From Corynebacterium cystitidis (GTDB taxonomy: Bacteria; Actinomycetota; Actinomycetes; Mycobacteriales; Mycobacteriaceae): 64,000 bases of DNA. The position numbers and the translations under genes are program-made. The notes beneath the pieces were generated by a model, which saw only the letters and a program-made list of their open reading frames with translations, was not told the DNA's origin and made no database searches. Below are positions 26,541 to 35,201 of the stretch, piece after piece. Location of the stretch: NCBI RefSeq assembly GCF_900187295.1, contig NZ_LT906473.1, positions 1,550,001-1,614,000 on the forward strand, read 5' to 3'. Within the stretch, counting starts at the first letter, position 1; every line of letters starts with the position of its first letter.

Positions 26541-26993
26541 TTACTCGCAGAAGTATTCCTTCAAGTCAGCGTCAGAAATTTCGATAGAACGCTCATCTTC
26601 CCGAAAGTTCTTCAGCCACGGCGATTCTCGGTGCGTTTTATTGCGCAATGCCCACGCCGAATAAGGGCCATACTCATTCCAGACCTCGATAAGCTCCTGC
26701 TCAACATCCCGGTAATCATCCCAATTGAAATCTTCCGAAACGAAATCATCAGGATCAATCGGCCCGTTCTTATAGGCCTTTGTCGCGTGGTACACATCAA
26801 CCACAACAGGACCATGCGCCCATGCTTCCATCCGGTCAGCAAAGAGGGGCACCCCGTCCGTAGCACGCATCACAGCGCCCTTCGCGTAGTATAAAAGCTT
26901 CTGCAATTTCAGCTGAGTGATATCGGCATCGGCAACTTCCTCCGCCCACGCAACAAACCACTCTGCAACAGCACGTGCGGAATATATCGGCAT
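26541..26993 (-). CDS. Panacea-domain (DUF4065, SocA-like) antitoxin candidate, 150 aa
   Basis: The domain pattern is clear: AVAEWFVAWAEE, then DITQLKLQKLLYYAKGAVM (about 24-42), PLFADRMEAWAHGPVVVDVY (about 49-68) and a C-terminal helical region. Panacea/DUF4065 proteins include SocA of Caulobacter and phage GepA. In experimentally tested toxin-antitoxin pairs this domain neutralises unrelated toxins encoded next to it. I chose ATG 26993, behind GGAGGG, over the longer frame to 27035. It is followed without a gap by the 141-aa partner. Both sit in a tRNA-Gln integrated remnant. Confidence 0.85.
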   Translation of the reverse strand: MPIYSARAVAEWFVAWAEEVADADITQLKLQKLLYYAKGAVMRATDGVPLFADRMEAWAHGPVVVDVYHATKAYKNGPIDPDDFVSEDFNWDDYRDVEQELIEVWNEYGPYSAWALRNKTHRESPWLKNFREDERSIEISDADLKEYFCE

Positions 26994-27173
26994 CGTTCGT
27001 CCCTCCTCCCAATGCGACGTGTCAACTCGCCACAACTATAACCTTTCGGTCCGACATCGTGGAATCCCCCCGCGCTGATATTCAGGACACGAGCTGAAAC
27101 AACTTTCGTCAAAATCTTGTTACAAGACGCTAATACGTACCATTTTCACTGGCGAGATTCCTGTTTCGCGCTT

Positions 27174-27200
27174 GGTTCGAGTCCTGGTGGGAAAGCTTTT
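27174..27200 (+). repeat. Attachment-site repeat, right copy
   Basis: Matches 25178-25204 at 26 of 27 positions; only the tRNA-Gln T arm and acceptor end are present, so this is not a tRNA gene. It marks the far border of the integrated element. Confidence 0.85.
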
Positions 27201-27228
27201 TTATTCCCTTTTTCTGTGTGGTTCGGGG

Positions 27229-27250
27229 CGTGCACACTAAAGTGTGCACG
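27229..27250. promoter_or_regulatory. 22-bp near-perfect palindrome, possible operator
   Basis: CGTGCACACT, AA, AGTGTGCACG: 10-bp perfect arms around a two-base centre, 160 bases before the MFS start and 29 bases outside the island border. The symmetry and size suit a dimeric repressor site. It does not match the GlxR consensus. The owner is unknown. Confidence 0.45.
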
Positions 27251-27340
27251 TTCACTCTGCACTTTTGCCTTCGCTTATGCAAAGATAGTCACGGCCCTAG
27301 GCCACAACTACTCGGGGATTCGGGGGATCTTGTTCTAGAG

Positions 27341-27386
27341 CTGCAGCCGCCCGGCCACACTGTATTGACCGAGCGGGCGGCTGCAG
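27341..27386. repeat. Long GC-rich inverted repeat before the MFS gene
   Basis: CTGCAGCCGCCCG at 27341-27353 and its exact complement at 27374-27386, with a 20-base loop. There is no T-run on either side, so a simple terminator is unlikely; it may be a leader structure or a dispersed repeat unit. Confidence 0.5.
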
Positions 27387-27409
27387 CGGCTGCGAGTACC
27401 ATCAATGTC

Positions 27410-28666
27410 ATGAGCACCGATGCGCAAAACGATGATCGCCCGCCCCACGAAGACCACAACGCTAGGCTTTTCATCTGGTCCAACGGCCTGCAAGGTTTGG
27501 GCGACCAGATTGTCGCGCCGAAGACTGTGCTGCCGTGGCTATTTACTACTGCGGGTGTGCCACACTTCTTTACTGCGTTACTGGTGCCGGTTCGTGAATC
27601 TTTATCGATGCTGCCGCAAGCCGCAATAACGCCATGGGTGACTACTCAGCCATCGCGGAAGAAGGTGTGGATTATTGGCTCCGTAGGCCAGTTCGTCGCG
27701 GCTGCCCTGATCACTGTGTCCGCCATGCTGCTTAGTGGTGTTGCTCTTGGTATTGTTGTGGTGTTTTGCCTGGCCGTGCTCGCGACTTTTCGTTCGATGT
27801 GTTCCATCGCTTCGAAGGACGTACAGGGGCGCACTATTACCAAGGGCGGGCGTGGTTTGGTCACTGGGCGCGCGACAGCATTTTCGGGTGGCCTTGCGCT
27901 GGTGGTTGGTCTTGCTTTGTCGCTTCTCGACGGAGGGATCCCCCGCTGGGTGCTCGTGGTGCTGCTCGGTGGTGGCGCGCTGATGTGGGCTTTGGCGGCG
28001 GTGGTGTTTCAGGCCGTCCGCGAGCCTGAGTCTGAGGTAGAACCGCGCGGGATCAAAGAAGGCTGGTGGAAAGAAACGTGGGCGCTTTTCATTGGTGATA
28101 AGCAGTTCCGCTCTTTTGTGATTGTGCGGTCACTCATGCTGGTGACAGCTCTGTCCACCACGTTTATTGTCACACTGAGCCAGGAGTTGGGCCACGACAT
28201 CACGGGGCTGGGCATCTTTGTTTTTGCCTCGGGGTTGGCTTCCCTTGTCGGCGGGCGTATCTCAGGTGTCGTCTCCGATATTTCTTCGAAAAACACTATG
28301 GCGATCGCATCGGGGGTAGCCAGCGTGCTCCTGATTCTGCTTGTGATTTCGGCCAACACCGCCTCTCCTGGCGTTTACGCGTGGATCCTTCCTGCCGGCT
28401 TCTTCCTTGTCACTCTGGCGCATACGGCTGTCCGGGTGGCCCGAAAGACCTACCTGGTGGACATGGCTGAAGGCGATCAGCGCACCCGCTACACCGGTGC
28501 CGCCAATACCCTCATGGGTGTCATCTTGATCATTGTTGGTGTGATCTCGGGTGCGATCGCCCAGTTTGGTTCGCAGCCGGCTTTGATCTTCTTGGCTGTG
28601 ACGGGTGGTGCGGGCGTGATCGCTGCGTCACGCTTGAAAGATGTGTCTGCGAAGAAAGACAAGTAA
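27410..28666 (+). CDS. MFS permease, 418 aa
   Basis: About 12 membrane segments in the major facilitator pattern, with a soluble N-terminus NDDRPPHEDHNARLFIWSNG followed by LQGLGDQIVAPKTVLPWLF. Further features are SMCSIASKDVQGRTITKGGRG, a cytoplasmic loop typical of this actinobacterial group, and GRISGVVSDISSKNTMAIAS in the second half. I chose ATG 27410 (MSTDAQNDD), since the longer frame upstream is not protein-like. The substrate is unknown. It stands directly before glmU, an arrangement I associate with corynebacteria. Confidence 0.85.
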   Translation: MSTDAQNDDRPPHEDHNARLFIWSNGLQGLGDQIVAPKTVLPWLFTTAGVPHFFTALLVPVRESLSMLPQAAITPWVTTQPSRKKVWIIGSVGQFVAAALITVSAMLLSGVALGIVVVFCLAVLATFRSMCSIASKDVQGRTITKGGRGLVTGRATAFSGGLALVVGLALSLLDGGIPRWVLVVLLGGGALMWALAAVVFQAVREPESEVEPRGIKEGWWKETWALFIGDKQFRSFVIVRSLMLVTALSTTFIVTLSQELGHDITGLGIFVFASGLASLVGGRISGVVSDISSKNTMAIASGVASVLLILLVISANTASPGVYAWILPAGFFLVTLAHTAVRVARKTYLVDMAEGDQRTRYTGAANTLMGVILIIVGVISGAIAQFGSQPALIFLAVTGGAGVIAASRLKDVSAKKDK

Positions 28667-28734
28667 CTGGCAACTCGCGTTATGCTGGTACCCGTTACTG
28701 CCTAAAATAACTGATGTGACATAAGGAGTCGCAC

Positions 28735-30192
28735 GTGTCCCAACACTCTGACTGCGCGGTGGTGGTCCTTGCCGCCGGCGCCGGCACCCGCATGAAATCC
28801 GCGAAGCAAAAGACGCTACATGAGATTGGTGGCCGTAGCCTCCTATCTCATTCACTGCACGCCGCTGCCGGTGTAGACCCGCAGCATATCGTGGCTGTAG
28901 TCGGCCATCAGCGGGACCAGGTCTCCCCCGCTGTCGACGAGATTGCCGGCCAGTTGGGCTGCGAGATTCACCAGGCTGTCCAAGACAAGCAAAATGGTAC
29001 GGGACATGCAGTCCAGTGTGGTTTGACCGCGATTCCTGATTTCACTGGCACCGTCGTTGTTACCAATGGCGATGTTCCTCTCCTTCGCCCAGAGACGATC
29101 CAGGGGCTGATCGAGGCGCATAATAATGCCAAAGCTGCGGTGACCGTGTTATCGCTCAAGCTTGCTGATCCCACCGGTTACGGTCGCATCGTCCGCGACG
29201 GCGACGGCAACGTGGAAAAGATCGTGGAGCAGAAAGATGCCAGCGACGCACAAAGGCAGATCACCGAGGTTAACTCTGGTGTTTTCGCGTTCGACGGTGC
29301 TGTGCTTGCCGACGCTTTGACGCGTATCGACGACAATAATGCCCAAGGCGAGCTCTACATCACCGATGTTCTCGGGATTGCACGTGCCGACGGCAAGGTT
29401 GTCTCTGCCCATATCGCGCACGACCCGGCAGAATTGGCTGGTGTGAACAACCGTGTGCAGTTGGCTGAGGCAGGCGCTGAGTTGAATCGCCGCACTGTTG
29501 AAGCCGCGATGCTCGGTGGCGCCACTGTGGTCGATCCCGCCTCTACCTTCATCGGCGTTGATGTGCAGATTGGCTCTGACGTTGTGATTCACCCGAACAC
29601 CCAGCTGTGGGGTTCCACGGTAATCGCAGATAACGCTGTAATCGGGCCGGACACCACACTGACGGATATGAAGGTTGGAGAGGGCGCCTATGTTTACCGC
29701 ACTCATGGGTCAGAGTCTGAGATCGGCGCACATTCTGAGGTTGGCCCCTTTACCTATATCCGCCCCGGCACTGTGCTCGGCGAAAGGGGAAAGCTGGGTG
29801 GCTTTGTCGAGGCGAAAAACGCGCAGATCGGCAATGGCTCAAAGGTGCCGCATTTGACTTATATCGGCGATGCCACTGTGGGCGAAGAATCCAATATCGG
29901 GGCTTCCAGCGTGTTTGTCAACTACGACGGAGTCCAAAAGCACCGAACCGAAATCGGCTCGTATGTGCGTACCGGCTCAGACACGATGTTCGTTGCCCCA
30001 GTGAGGGTCGGTGATGGTGCATACACCGGCGCGGGTACAGTAGTTTTGGATGATGTTCCTGCTGGAGCCTTGGCTATCAAGGAAGGTCGTCAGCGCATCA
30101 TCGAAGGCTGGGTAGAGAAGAAGCGTCCGGGAACCCCGGCAGCTGAAGCCGCACAGCGCGCACGTGAAAATTCCACAAACCAGGAAGGCTAA
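28735..30192 (+). CDS. glmU: Bifunctional N-acetylglucosamine-1-phosphate uridyltransferase / glucosamine-1-phosphate acetyltransferase, 485 aa
   Basis: Makes UDP-GlcNAc for peptidoglycan in two steps. The N-terminal pyrophosphorylase domain begins with [20 protein letters not shown] (about 11-30) and has [11 protein letters not shown] and NGDVPLL. The C-terminal left-handed beta-helix acetyltransferase domain starts near residue 255, with repeated hexapeptides and [20 protein letters not shown] and [12 protein letters not shown]. The extended C-terminal tail ([19 protein letters not shown]) is typical of actinobacteria. GTG start behind AAGGAG. It is 12 bases before prsA, so an operon. Confidence 0.97.
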   Translation: MSQHSDCAVVVLAAGAGTRMKSAKQKTLHEIGGRSLLSHSLHAAAGVDPQHIVAVVGHQRDQVSPAVDEIAGQLGCEIHQAVQDKQNGTGHAVQCGLTAIPDFTGTVVVTNGDVPLLRPETIQGLIEAHNNAKAAVTVLSLKLADPTGYGRIVRDGDGNVEKIVEQKDASDAQRQITEVNSGVFAFDGAVLADALTRIDDNNAQGELYITDVLGIARADGKVVSAHIAHDPAELAGVNNRVQLAEAGAELNRRTVEAAMLGGATVVDPASTFIGVDVQIGSDVVIHPNTQLWGSTVIADNAVIGPDTTLTDMKVGEGAYVYRTHGSESEIGAHSEVGPFTYIRPGTVLGERGKLGGFVEAKNAQIGNGSKVPHLTYIGDATVGEESNIGASSVFVNYDGVQKHRTEIGSYVRTGSDTMFVAPVRVGDGAYTGAGTVVLDDVPAGALAIKEGRQRIIEGWVEKKRPGTPAAEAAQRARENSTNQEG

Positions 30193-30204
30193 ATCGGTAC
30201 CACC

Positions 30205-31182
30205 ATGTCTGGATACTCCGTTGGAAGCGACAAGAAACTTATGCTCTTCTCCGGGCGAGCGCACCCGGAGCTGGCGGATGCCGTAGCTAACGAGCTTGGT
30301 ACCGAGGTCACTCCAATGACTGCACGCGACTTCGCTAACGGCGAGATTTTCGTGCGCTTCGAGGAATCGGTGCGCGGTGCGGACTGCTTTGTTATGCAGT
30401 CCCACTGCCAGCCACTGAATAAGTGGATCATGGAGCAGCTCATCATGATCGATGCGCTCAAGCGTGGTTCCGCAAAGCGCATTACTGCGATCTTGCCGTT
30501 CTACCCCTACGCCCGCCAGGATAAGAAGCACCGGGGCCGCGAGCCTATTTCTGCACGCCTGATTGCTGACCTGCTCACTGCTGCCGGCGCTGACCGCATT
30601 GTGTCCGTGGATTTGCACACTGATCAGATCCAGGGCTTCTTCGACGGCCCGGTCGACCACATGCACGCGATGCCGATCCTGACTGACTACATCAAGAGCA
30701 AATATGAGCTCGACAACCTCGTTGTGGTTTCTCCTGACGCAGGCCGCGTGAAGGTTGCGGAGAAGTGGGCAAACACCCTGGGTGATGCGCCGCTTGCCTT
30801 CGTGCACAAGACTCGCGATACCGAGGTTGCTAACAAGGTTGTAGCCAACCGTGTAGTCGGAGAGGTGGAGGGGAGGAATTGTGTGCTTCTCGACGACATG
30901 ATCGATACCGGCGGCACCATCGCTGGGGCCGTGCGCGTTCTCAAGGAAGCGGGAGCTGGCGATGTTGTTATCGCGACCACCCACGGTGTTTTCTCTGATC
31001 CCGCGCGTGAGCGCTTGAGCAAGTGCGGTGCTGAAGAGGTCATTACTACCGACACGCTTCCACAGTCGAATGAAGGGTGGGACAACCTTACTGTTTTGTC
31101 GATTGCTCCGCTGGTGGCGAAGACGATCCATGAGATCTTCGAAAATGGTTCCGTGACTACTCTGTTTGAGGGCCAGGCTTAG
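30205..31182 (+). CDS. prsA: Ribose-phosphate diphosphokinase (PRPP synthetase), 325 aa
   Basis: Transfers diphosphate from ATP to ribose 5-phosphate, giving PRPP for nucleotides, His, Trp and the arabinan donor precursor DPR. Class I features: LMLFSGRAHPELADAVA, FANGEIFVRFEESVRG, FYPYARQDKKHRGREPISAR, VDLHTDQIQGFFDGPVDH, and the PRPP loop LLDDMIDTGGTIAGA (about 230-244). It is coupled behind glmU and ended by a long GC-rich hairpin. Confidence 0.97.
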   Translation: MSGYSVGSDKKLMLFSGRAHPELADAVANELGTEVTPMTARDFANGEIFVRFEESVRGADCFVMQSHCQPLNKWIMEQLIMIDALKRGSAKRITAILPFYPYARQDKKHRGREPISARLIADLLTAAGADRIVSVDLHTDQIQGFFDGPVDHMHAMPILTDYIKSKYELDNLVVVSPDAGRVKVAEKWANTLGDAPLAFVHKTRDTEVANKVVANRVVGEVEGRNCVLLDDMIDTGGTIAGAVRVLKEAGAGDVVIATTHGVFSDPARERLSKCGAEEVITTDTLPQSNEGWDNLTVLSIAPLVAKTIHEIFENGSVTTLFEGQA

Positions 31183-31546
31183 GCAGACGCTTTTCGACGA
31201 TCACACCCCCGCACCACCCCCTATGGTGCGGGGGTGTGGTATTCCTGGTGATTCTCGCTACCCCCGGTGGTTTACTAAACACTTTCTAAGTTCAGCGACC
31301 CTAGTGCGTGTCTGTTTCTCAAAGACCCGCAGGATCCTGCCCGTGACTTGCGCCAATTCAATTTCCTAATCACAGAACCTAAAACTGGTGGTTTGGAGTT
31401 TTACTCTATGACTCACGTCGCTACCCCCGTAAACTCTGTGACCCGAACCACATTTAAACAATTAGATAACACGTTTCACCATTAGCGTGATTAAATGAAG
31501 TTTGGCTTAGAAAGTTTACTCCCTGTTCGTATTTATGGAGGCTATC
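31183..31546. other. Intergenic region between prsA and the sugar symporter
   Basis: 364 bases without a gene. It contains the prsA hairpin (31202-31238), then AT-richer sequence ending in the leader of the symporter gene. CACG and CGTG arms around TTTCACCATTAG near 31470-31490 might be part of an operator, but the signal is weak. Confidence 0.5.
31202..31238 (+). terminator. Hairpin after prsA
   Basis: A 14-bp perfect stem (CACACCCCCGCACC with its complement at 31225-31238) and a 9-base loop. It is strong but followed by GTATTCC instead of a T-run. Confidence 0.65.
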
Positions 31547-33031
31547 GTGTCCACAGCGACCCCCGCACAGTCACCCCGGACGGTAGAACGCGACGACGTT
31601 CGACCGTTTGGGCTACGCGACAAAGTCGGCTACATGTTTGGCGACTTTGGCAATGACTTCACATTCATTCTTCAGTCCACCTTCTTTATGATCTTCTACA
31701 CCAATGTGGTGGGCATCAAACCCGCCCACGTTGGTACGTTATTACTGGTGGCACGCATCGTTGACGGCTTCACCGACATCGGTATCGGTGTTGTCGTCGA
31801 CCGCATGCCAAACAAGACGGTCGGTTTCAAGTTCAAGCGCTGGATCAAGTGGATAGCCATTCCAGTGGCAGTCGCTTCCGCACTGATGTACATGTCATTC
31901 GTAGCTGACTTCAACTCCTACGGCGCCAAGCTGACCTGGATGGTGGCCACCTACTTCCTGTGGGGTTCGATCACCTACACCATGATCAACATCCCCTACG
32001 GATCCATGGCGTCAGTCATTTCGTCGGACCCGGATGATCGCGCGCACCTATCGGTGTGGCGCTCCACCGGCGCAACCCTGGCAAACCTGGCGATCACGAC
32101 CACTTTGCCACTGATTGTCTACGTCACCAACGAAGCAGGAGTTTCAATCCTGTCCGGTCAGCGCATGATGTGGTCCGCCATCGTCTGCTCCATCTTGGCT
32201 GTGTTGTGCTACATGATCCTCTATAGCCTCGTTACTGAGCGCGTAGTGCAAACGGAGGAAACAGCGAGTGAGCAGGTTGGTATCGGCAAGATGCTGGGTT
32301 CCGTCGTGTCCAACCGTGCACTTCTCGGCCTGATCGTGGCAGCTCTGGTCCTGCTGCTGTCGATGATGTTCCTCATGGGCATGTTGGGCTACCTGTTCAC
32401 CTCCTACTTCGGTGATGGTCGACTGCAGTCGCCTGCATCCTTCGCGGGCTTATTCCCGGCGCTGATCCTCATCGTTGTTGCACCGTGGTTGGCTAAGAAG
32501 TTCGGCAAGGCCGAGGTTGGCATCGTGTCGATGCTCCTCATGGGTATTGTGATGCTGGTCGCTTACTTCCTGAAGCTCGAAAACGCATGGGTTTGGATCG
32601 CGTTCTACGCAGTAGGCATGTTCTGCATCAACGTGTTCAACTTCCTGATCTGGGCATTCATTACAGACGTCATTGACTACCAGGAAGTGCGCACCGGACA
32701 CCGCGACGATGCAACCGTCTACGCCGTGTACTCGTGGGCACGAAAGCTAGGCCAAGCCTTCGCAGGATTCCTGGTCGGCGCAACCCTTGGCTGGGTCGGC
32801 TTCGACGCTGACGCAGCAACGGAAGGTGTCCAGCAATCTCAGGAAGCTATCGATGGCATCTACATGCTTGCTAACGTTCTGCCTGGTGTCGGCGGTATCC
32901 TCGTCGCCCTCGCCCTGATTTTCCTCTACCCACTGAAGAAGAAGAAGGTTGCAGAGAACGTGGCTATCCTCGATGCCCGCCGCGAAGCTGCCGAAGCCGG
33001 TGTTGTCTCAACCGAACACCCAGAGGCATAA
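31547..33031 (+). CDS. GPH-family sugar:cation symporter, 494 aa
   Basis: About 12 membrane segments in the glycoside-pentoside-hexuronide symporter pattern: GLRDKVGYMFGDFGNDFTF near the start, RIVDGFTDIGIGVVVDR (about 65-85) and FNFLIWAFITDVIDYQEVRT late in the protein, where the family's conserved Asp and Glu sit. I prefer GTG 31547, because the ATG at 31535 overlaps the Shine-Dalgarno GGAGG. It faces the four-gene oxidoreductase/isomerase operon tail to tail, so it probably imports that pathway's sugar, glycoside or uronide. This link is inferred from position. Confidence 0.88.
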   Translation: MSTATPAQSPRTVERDDVRPFGLRDKVGYMFGDFGNDFTFILQSTFFMIFYTNVVGIKPAHVGTLLLVARIVDGFTDIGIGVVVDRMPNKTVGFKFKRWIKWIAIPVAVASALMYMSFVADFNSYGAKLTWMVATYFLWGSITYTMINIPYGSMASVISSDPDDRAHLSVWRSTGATLANLAITTTLPLIVYVTNEAGVSILSGQRMMWSAIVCSILAVLCYMILYSLVTERVVQTEETASEQVGIGKMLGSVVSNRALLGLIVAALVLLLSMMFLMGMLGYLFTSYFGDGRLQSPASFAGLFPALILIVVAPWLAKKFGKAEVGIVSMLLMGIVMLVAYFLKLENAWVWIAFYAVGMFCINVFNFLIWAFITDVIDYQEVRTGHRDDATVYAVYSWARKLGQAFAGFLVGATLGWVGFDADAATEGVQQSQEAIDGIYMLANVLPGVGGILVALALIFLYPLKKKKVAENVAILDARREAAEAGVVSTEHPEA

Positions 33032-33054
33032 AGTCTCCCGGCACTCAACGCTAC

Positions 33055-33092
33055 TCACCCCGCTCCAGCCCCAGTATGCTGTAGCGGGGTGA
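33055..33092 (+). terminator. Hairpin after the GPH symporter
   Basis: TCACCCCGCT (33055-33064) pairs with AGCGGGGTGA (33083-33092). A short CTTT tract follows a few bases on. Confidence 0.6.
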
Positions 33093-33121
33093 ATGCCTTT
33101 GTGGGAAACGAGAACAAGAAA

Positions 33122-33155
33122 CCGCCCGGGCACCGACTTAACGGGGCCCGGGCGG
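33122..33155 (-). terminator. Terminator of the sugar oxidoreductase operon
   Basis: CCGCCCGGGC pairs perfectly with GCCCGGGCGG; on the minus strand it is followed by TTTCTTGTTCT, 32 bases past the last stop. Confidence 0.8.
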
Positions 33156-33186
33156 CGTCAGTTACTCGTCGTTAAGCAACCACGTG

Positions 33187-34038
33187 CTACCAGCCGATCG
33201 AGGCGAGGTACTCGCGTGAAACCTTGATGCAATCGAGTGGGTCACGGCCATAAGTCATGTCCTGCTCGATGAAGAAGTACTCTGCACCCGCCTCCTTCGC
33301 CGCTGGCATCAGTTCAGGCCAGTTCATGTTTCCCTGGCCAACCTCAGCAAACTCGACAATGTTAACGAACTTGTCGTAGCCTTCCATCACCTTGCCGGAG
33401 CTCATCAAGTCGATCGCCTCCTGTGGCAGAGCGGTCACGCGATAATCTTTCACGTGGATCAGTTTGCACACACCTGAGTACTCCTTGAGCATATCCAGTG
33501 GGGCCATGCCACCGCGCTGCACCCAGTGCAGGTCTACCTCGAAGTTCAACTCCGGGGCGACACGGCGCACAACATCAAAGATGCGTTCGCCGTTATCGAA
33601 GCGGTGTAGGTCCACGTGATGGTTGTGGTAGCACAGCGTAATGCCTTCCTTGGCGAGTTTCTCCGCCCACGGTGCCACTTCCGCGGCCCACGATTCCGTT
33701 GCCTCAAGGGAAACCATCGCGTCGAAAGGCATCATGCCAATCCGGACGAAACGTGCGTTCAGCCGCTTGCAGTCGGCGACGATCTTGTCGTAGTGCTCTT
33801 CGAGGTTATCGCCGGTAGCGGTCGGTCCCGGCTTCAAAGCCACGGATAGCGCTCCGACCTCAATGCCAAGCTCGTTGATGCCGCGTTCGAGGTCTGCGGT
33901 GTTTTTCTCATCCATCGGAATCTGCGAAACCTCCACAGAAGCGATGTTGATATCTTTCAGCTTCTCAAGGATTGGGTACATGCCTTCTTCGGCAACCTGG
34001 TCCTTGAGCATCATTAGTTGTACGCCAATGTCAGCCAT
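33187..34038 (-). CDS. Sugar phosphate isomerase/epimerase-like TIM barrel, 283 aa
   Basis: An AP-endonuclease-2/xylose-isomerase-like barrel. Metal-site residues are visible along the strands: ITLCYHNHHVDLHRF (about 140), FEVDLHWVQRGG (Asp/His), LIHVKDYRV and FFIEQDMTYG (Glu/Asp). Relatives include inosose dehydratase/isomerase and the lyase subunits that act on 3-keto-glycosides. It is the last gene of a four-gene minus-strand operon and its start overlaps the stop of the upstream oxidoreductase. I cannot set the substrate from sequence. Confidence 0.88.
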   Translation of the reverse strand: MADIGVQLMMLKDQVAEEGMYPILEKLKDINIASVEVSQIPMDEKNTADLERGINELGIEVGALSVALKPGPTATGDNLEEHYDKIVADCKRLNARFVRIGMMPFDAMVSLEATESWAAEVAPWAEKLAKEGITLCYHNHHVDLHRFDNGERIFDVVRRVAPELNFEVDLHWVQRGGMAPLDMLKEYSGVCKLIHVKDYRVTALPQEAIDLMSSGKVMEGYDKFVNIVEFAEVGQGNMNWPELMPAAKEAGAEYFFIEQDMTYGRDPLDCIKVSREYLASIGW

Positions 34039-35201
34039 TATTTTCGCTCCTCGAACTTGCCTTCTTCCTTGATGCGCTTGTTCAGCTCTTCAAGGTATTT
34101 CTTTTCGTCGAAGTTAACCAGGTCTACTTCCTCGCCCAGCCAGGACGACAGGTGGATGCCGTTAGCCAAGCGCACGCCGTGGATTCCGTCTGCGCCGGGC
34201 GCCAGCAGTTCTTCCTCACCGTTGACGGCTGCTGCGAAGTTGCGCAGCACCTCAACGTGTTGTGCACCCCAGACAGACTCGTATTCCTTGGTTTCTGTGG
34301 TCATGTATTTGTCCATATCCAACTGGCCGGTAAACAGCTTCTTCACTGCCTCCATATCCATGTCCTTGGACAAGGTTTCTTCGTTTTCGACGAGACGGGA
34401 GATAGTGACCTTTTTAGACTCATCGACCACGATCTTGCCCTTGTCGCACAGGATCTCCAGGCGGTCAGTACCGATCATGTCGTGAGTACAAGTAATGAAG
34501 GTACCGGTCGCGCCGTCTGCAAAGGACACCAGCGCGTTGACTTCGTCTTCAACGACGATATCGCGTTTGAAGCCGTACTCTGCGCGGGCGAACACGCGCT
34601 CTGGTGTGCCGCAGATCCACTGCCACAAGTCAAGCTGGTGCGGTGCCTGGTTGACTAGGACGCCTCCGCCCTCGCCACCCCAGGTTGCACGCCAGTCAGA
34701 CTGGTTGTAGTAGCCCTGTGGGCGCCACCAGTTGGTGATAATCCAGGACGTGTGGCGCAGCTTGCCCAGCTCACCAGAATCCAGAAGTTCCTTGAGATCT
34801 TTGTACAGCTCGTTGGTGCGCTGGTTGAAGAACACACCAAACTTCAGCTCTGGCTTGGTTTTGGCAAAATCAATCAGCTCGTTGGCCTGCTCAGTGTACA
34901 CGCCGACAGGCTTTTCGACGAGGGCGTGCACCCCGTTGTCCAGTGCGTAGATGCCCATCTCAGGGTGCAGATAGTGCGGAACGGTGGTGACAACCGCGTC
35001 AACGTCGCCGGAGTTAATCATCTCCTTGTAATCCTCGTAGAAGGGGACTCCGTATTTGTCGGCCTGCTCCTTCTTTTCTGGAAGGATATCGCTGATCGCA
35101 CCGATGACCATGTTGTCAACCCGGCCTTCGTTGATGAACTCAGCGTAGCTGCCACCTTGAGCCCCAAGGCCAATGATGCCAAGACGTACTTTCTTACTCA
35201 T
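34038..35201 (-). CDS. Gfo/Idh/MocA-family oxidoreductase, 387 aa
   Basis: An N-terminal Rossmann fold begins VRLGIIGLGAQGGSYAEFI (about 5-23). The family's HALVEKPVGVYTEQA carries the catalytic Lys of EKP (about 100), and the C-terminal domain holds GGEGGGVLVNQAPHQLDLWQ with its conserved His and Asp. It oxidises or reduces a sugar or cyclitol hydroxyl with NAD(P). I take ATG 35201 behind AAAGGAG; the longer frame to 35246 overlaps the gene before it. It is neighboured by a second oxidoreductase of the same family and two TIM-barrel isomerases. Confidence 0.9.
   Translation of the reverse strand: MSKKVRLGIIGLGAQGGSYAEFINEGRVDNMVIGAISDILPEKKEQADKYGVPFYEDYKEMINSGDVDAVVTTVPHYLHPEMGIYALDNGVHALVEKPVGVYTEQANELIDFAKTKPELKFGVFFNQRTNELYKDLKELLDSGELGKLRHTSWIITNWWRPQGYYNQSDWRATWGGEGGGVLVNQAPHQLDLWQWICGTPERVFARAEYGFKRDIVVEDEVNALVSFADGATGTFITCTHDMIGTDRLEILCDKGKIVVDESKKVTISRLVENEETLSKDMDMEAVKKLFTGQLDMDKYMTTETKEYESVWGAQHVEVLRNFAAAVNGEEELLAPGADGIHGVRLANGIHLSSWLGEEVDLVNFDEKKYLEELNKRIKEEGKFEERK

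Larger units (their letters stand above)
25178..27200. mobile_element. Small degraded integrative element in tRNA-Gln
   Basis: About 2 kb between two direct copies of the tRNA-Gln 3' end. Contents: decayed ORFs (25203-25771), the C-terminal remnant of a tyrosine recombinase (about 25994-26137), and an intact two-gene Panacea-type unit (26115-26993). Most of the original element appears lost by deletion. Housekeeping genes lie directly outside both borders (mfd/tRNA-Gln at the left; an MFS gene, glmU and prsA at the right). The survival of only the toxin-antitoxin-like pair fits its expected resistance to loss. Confidence 0.8.
26994..27409. other. Intergenic region with att repeat and two palindromes
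   Basis: No gene seen. It holds the promoter side of the antitoxin gene, the right att copy (27174-27200), a 22-bp palindrome (27229-27250) and a 13-bp-arm inverted repeat (27341-27386) before the MFS gene. Confidence 0.7.

Noticed and set aside
27174-27200. Second tRNA-Gln gene
   Set aside because: Only the T arm and acceptor 3' end are present; there is no D arm or anticodon arm upstream.
29977-31131. Long minus-strand ORF (384 aa) opposite glmU and prsA
   Set aside because: It spans the ends of two clear genes on the other strand and shows no family pattern.
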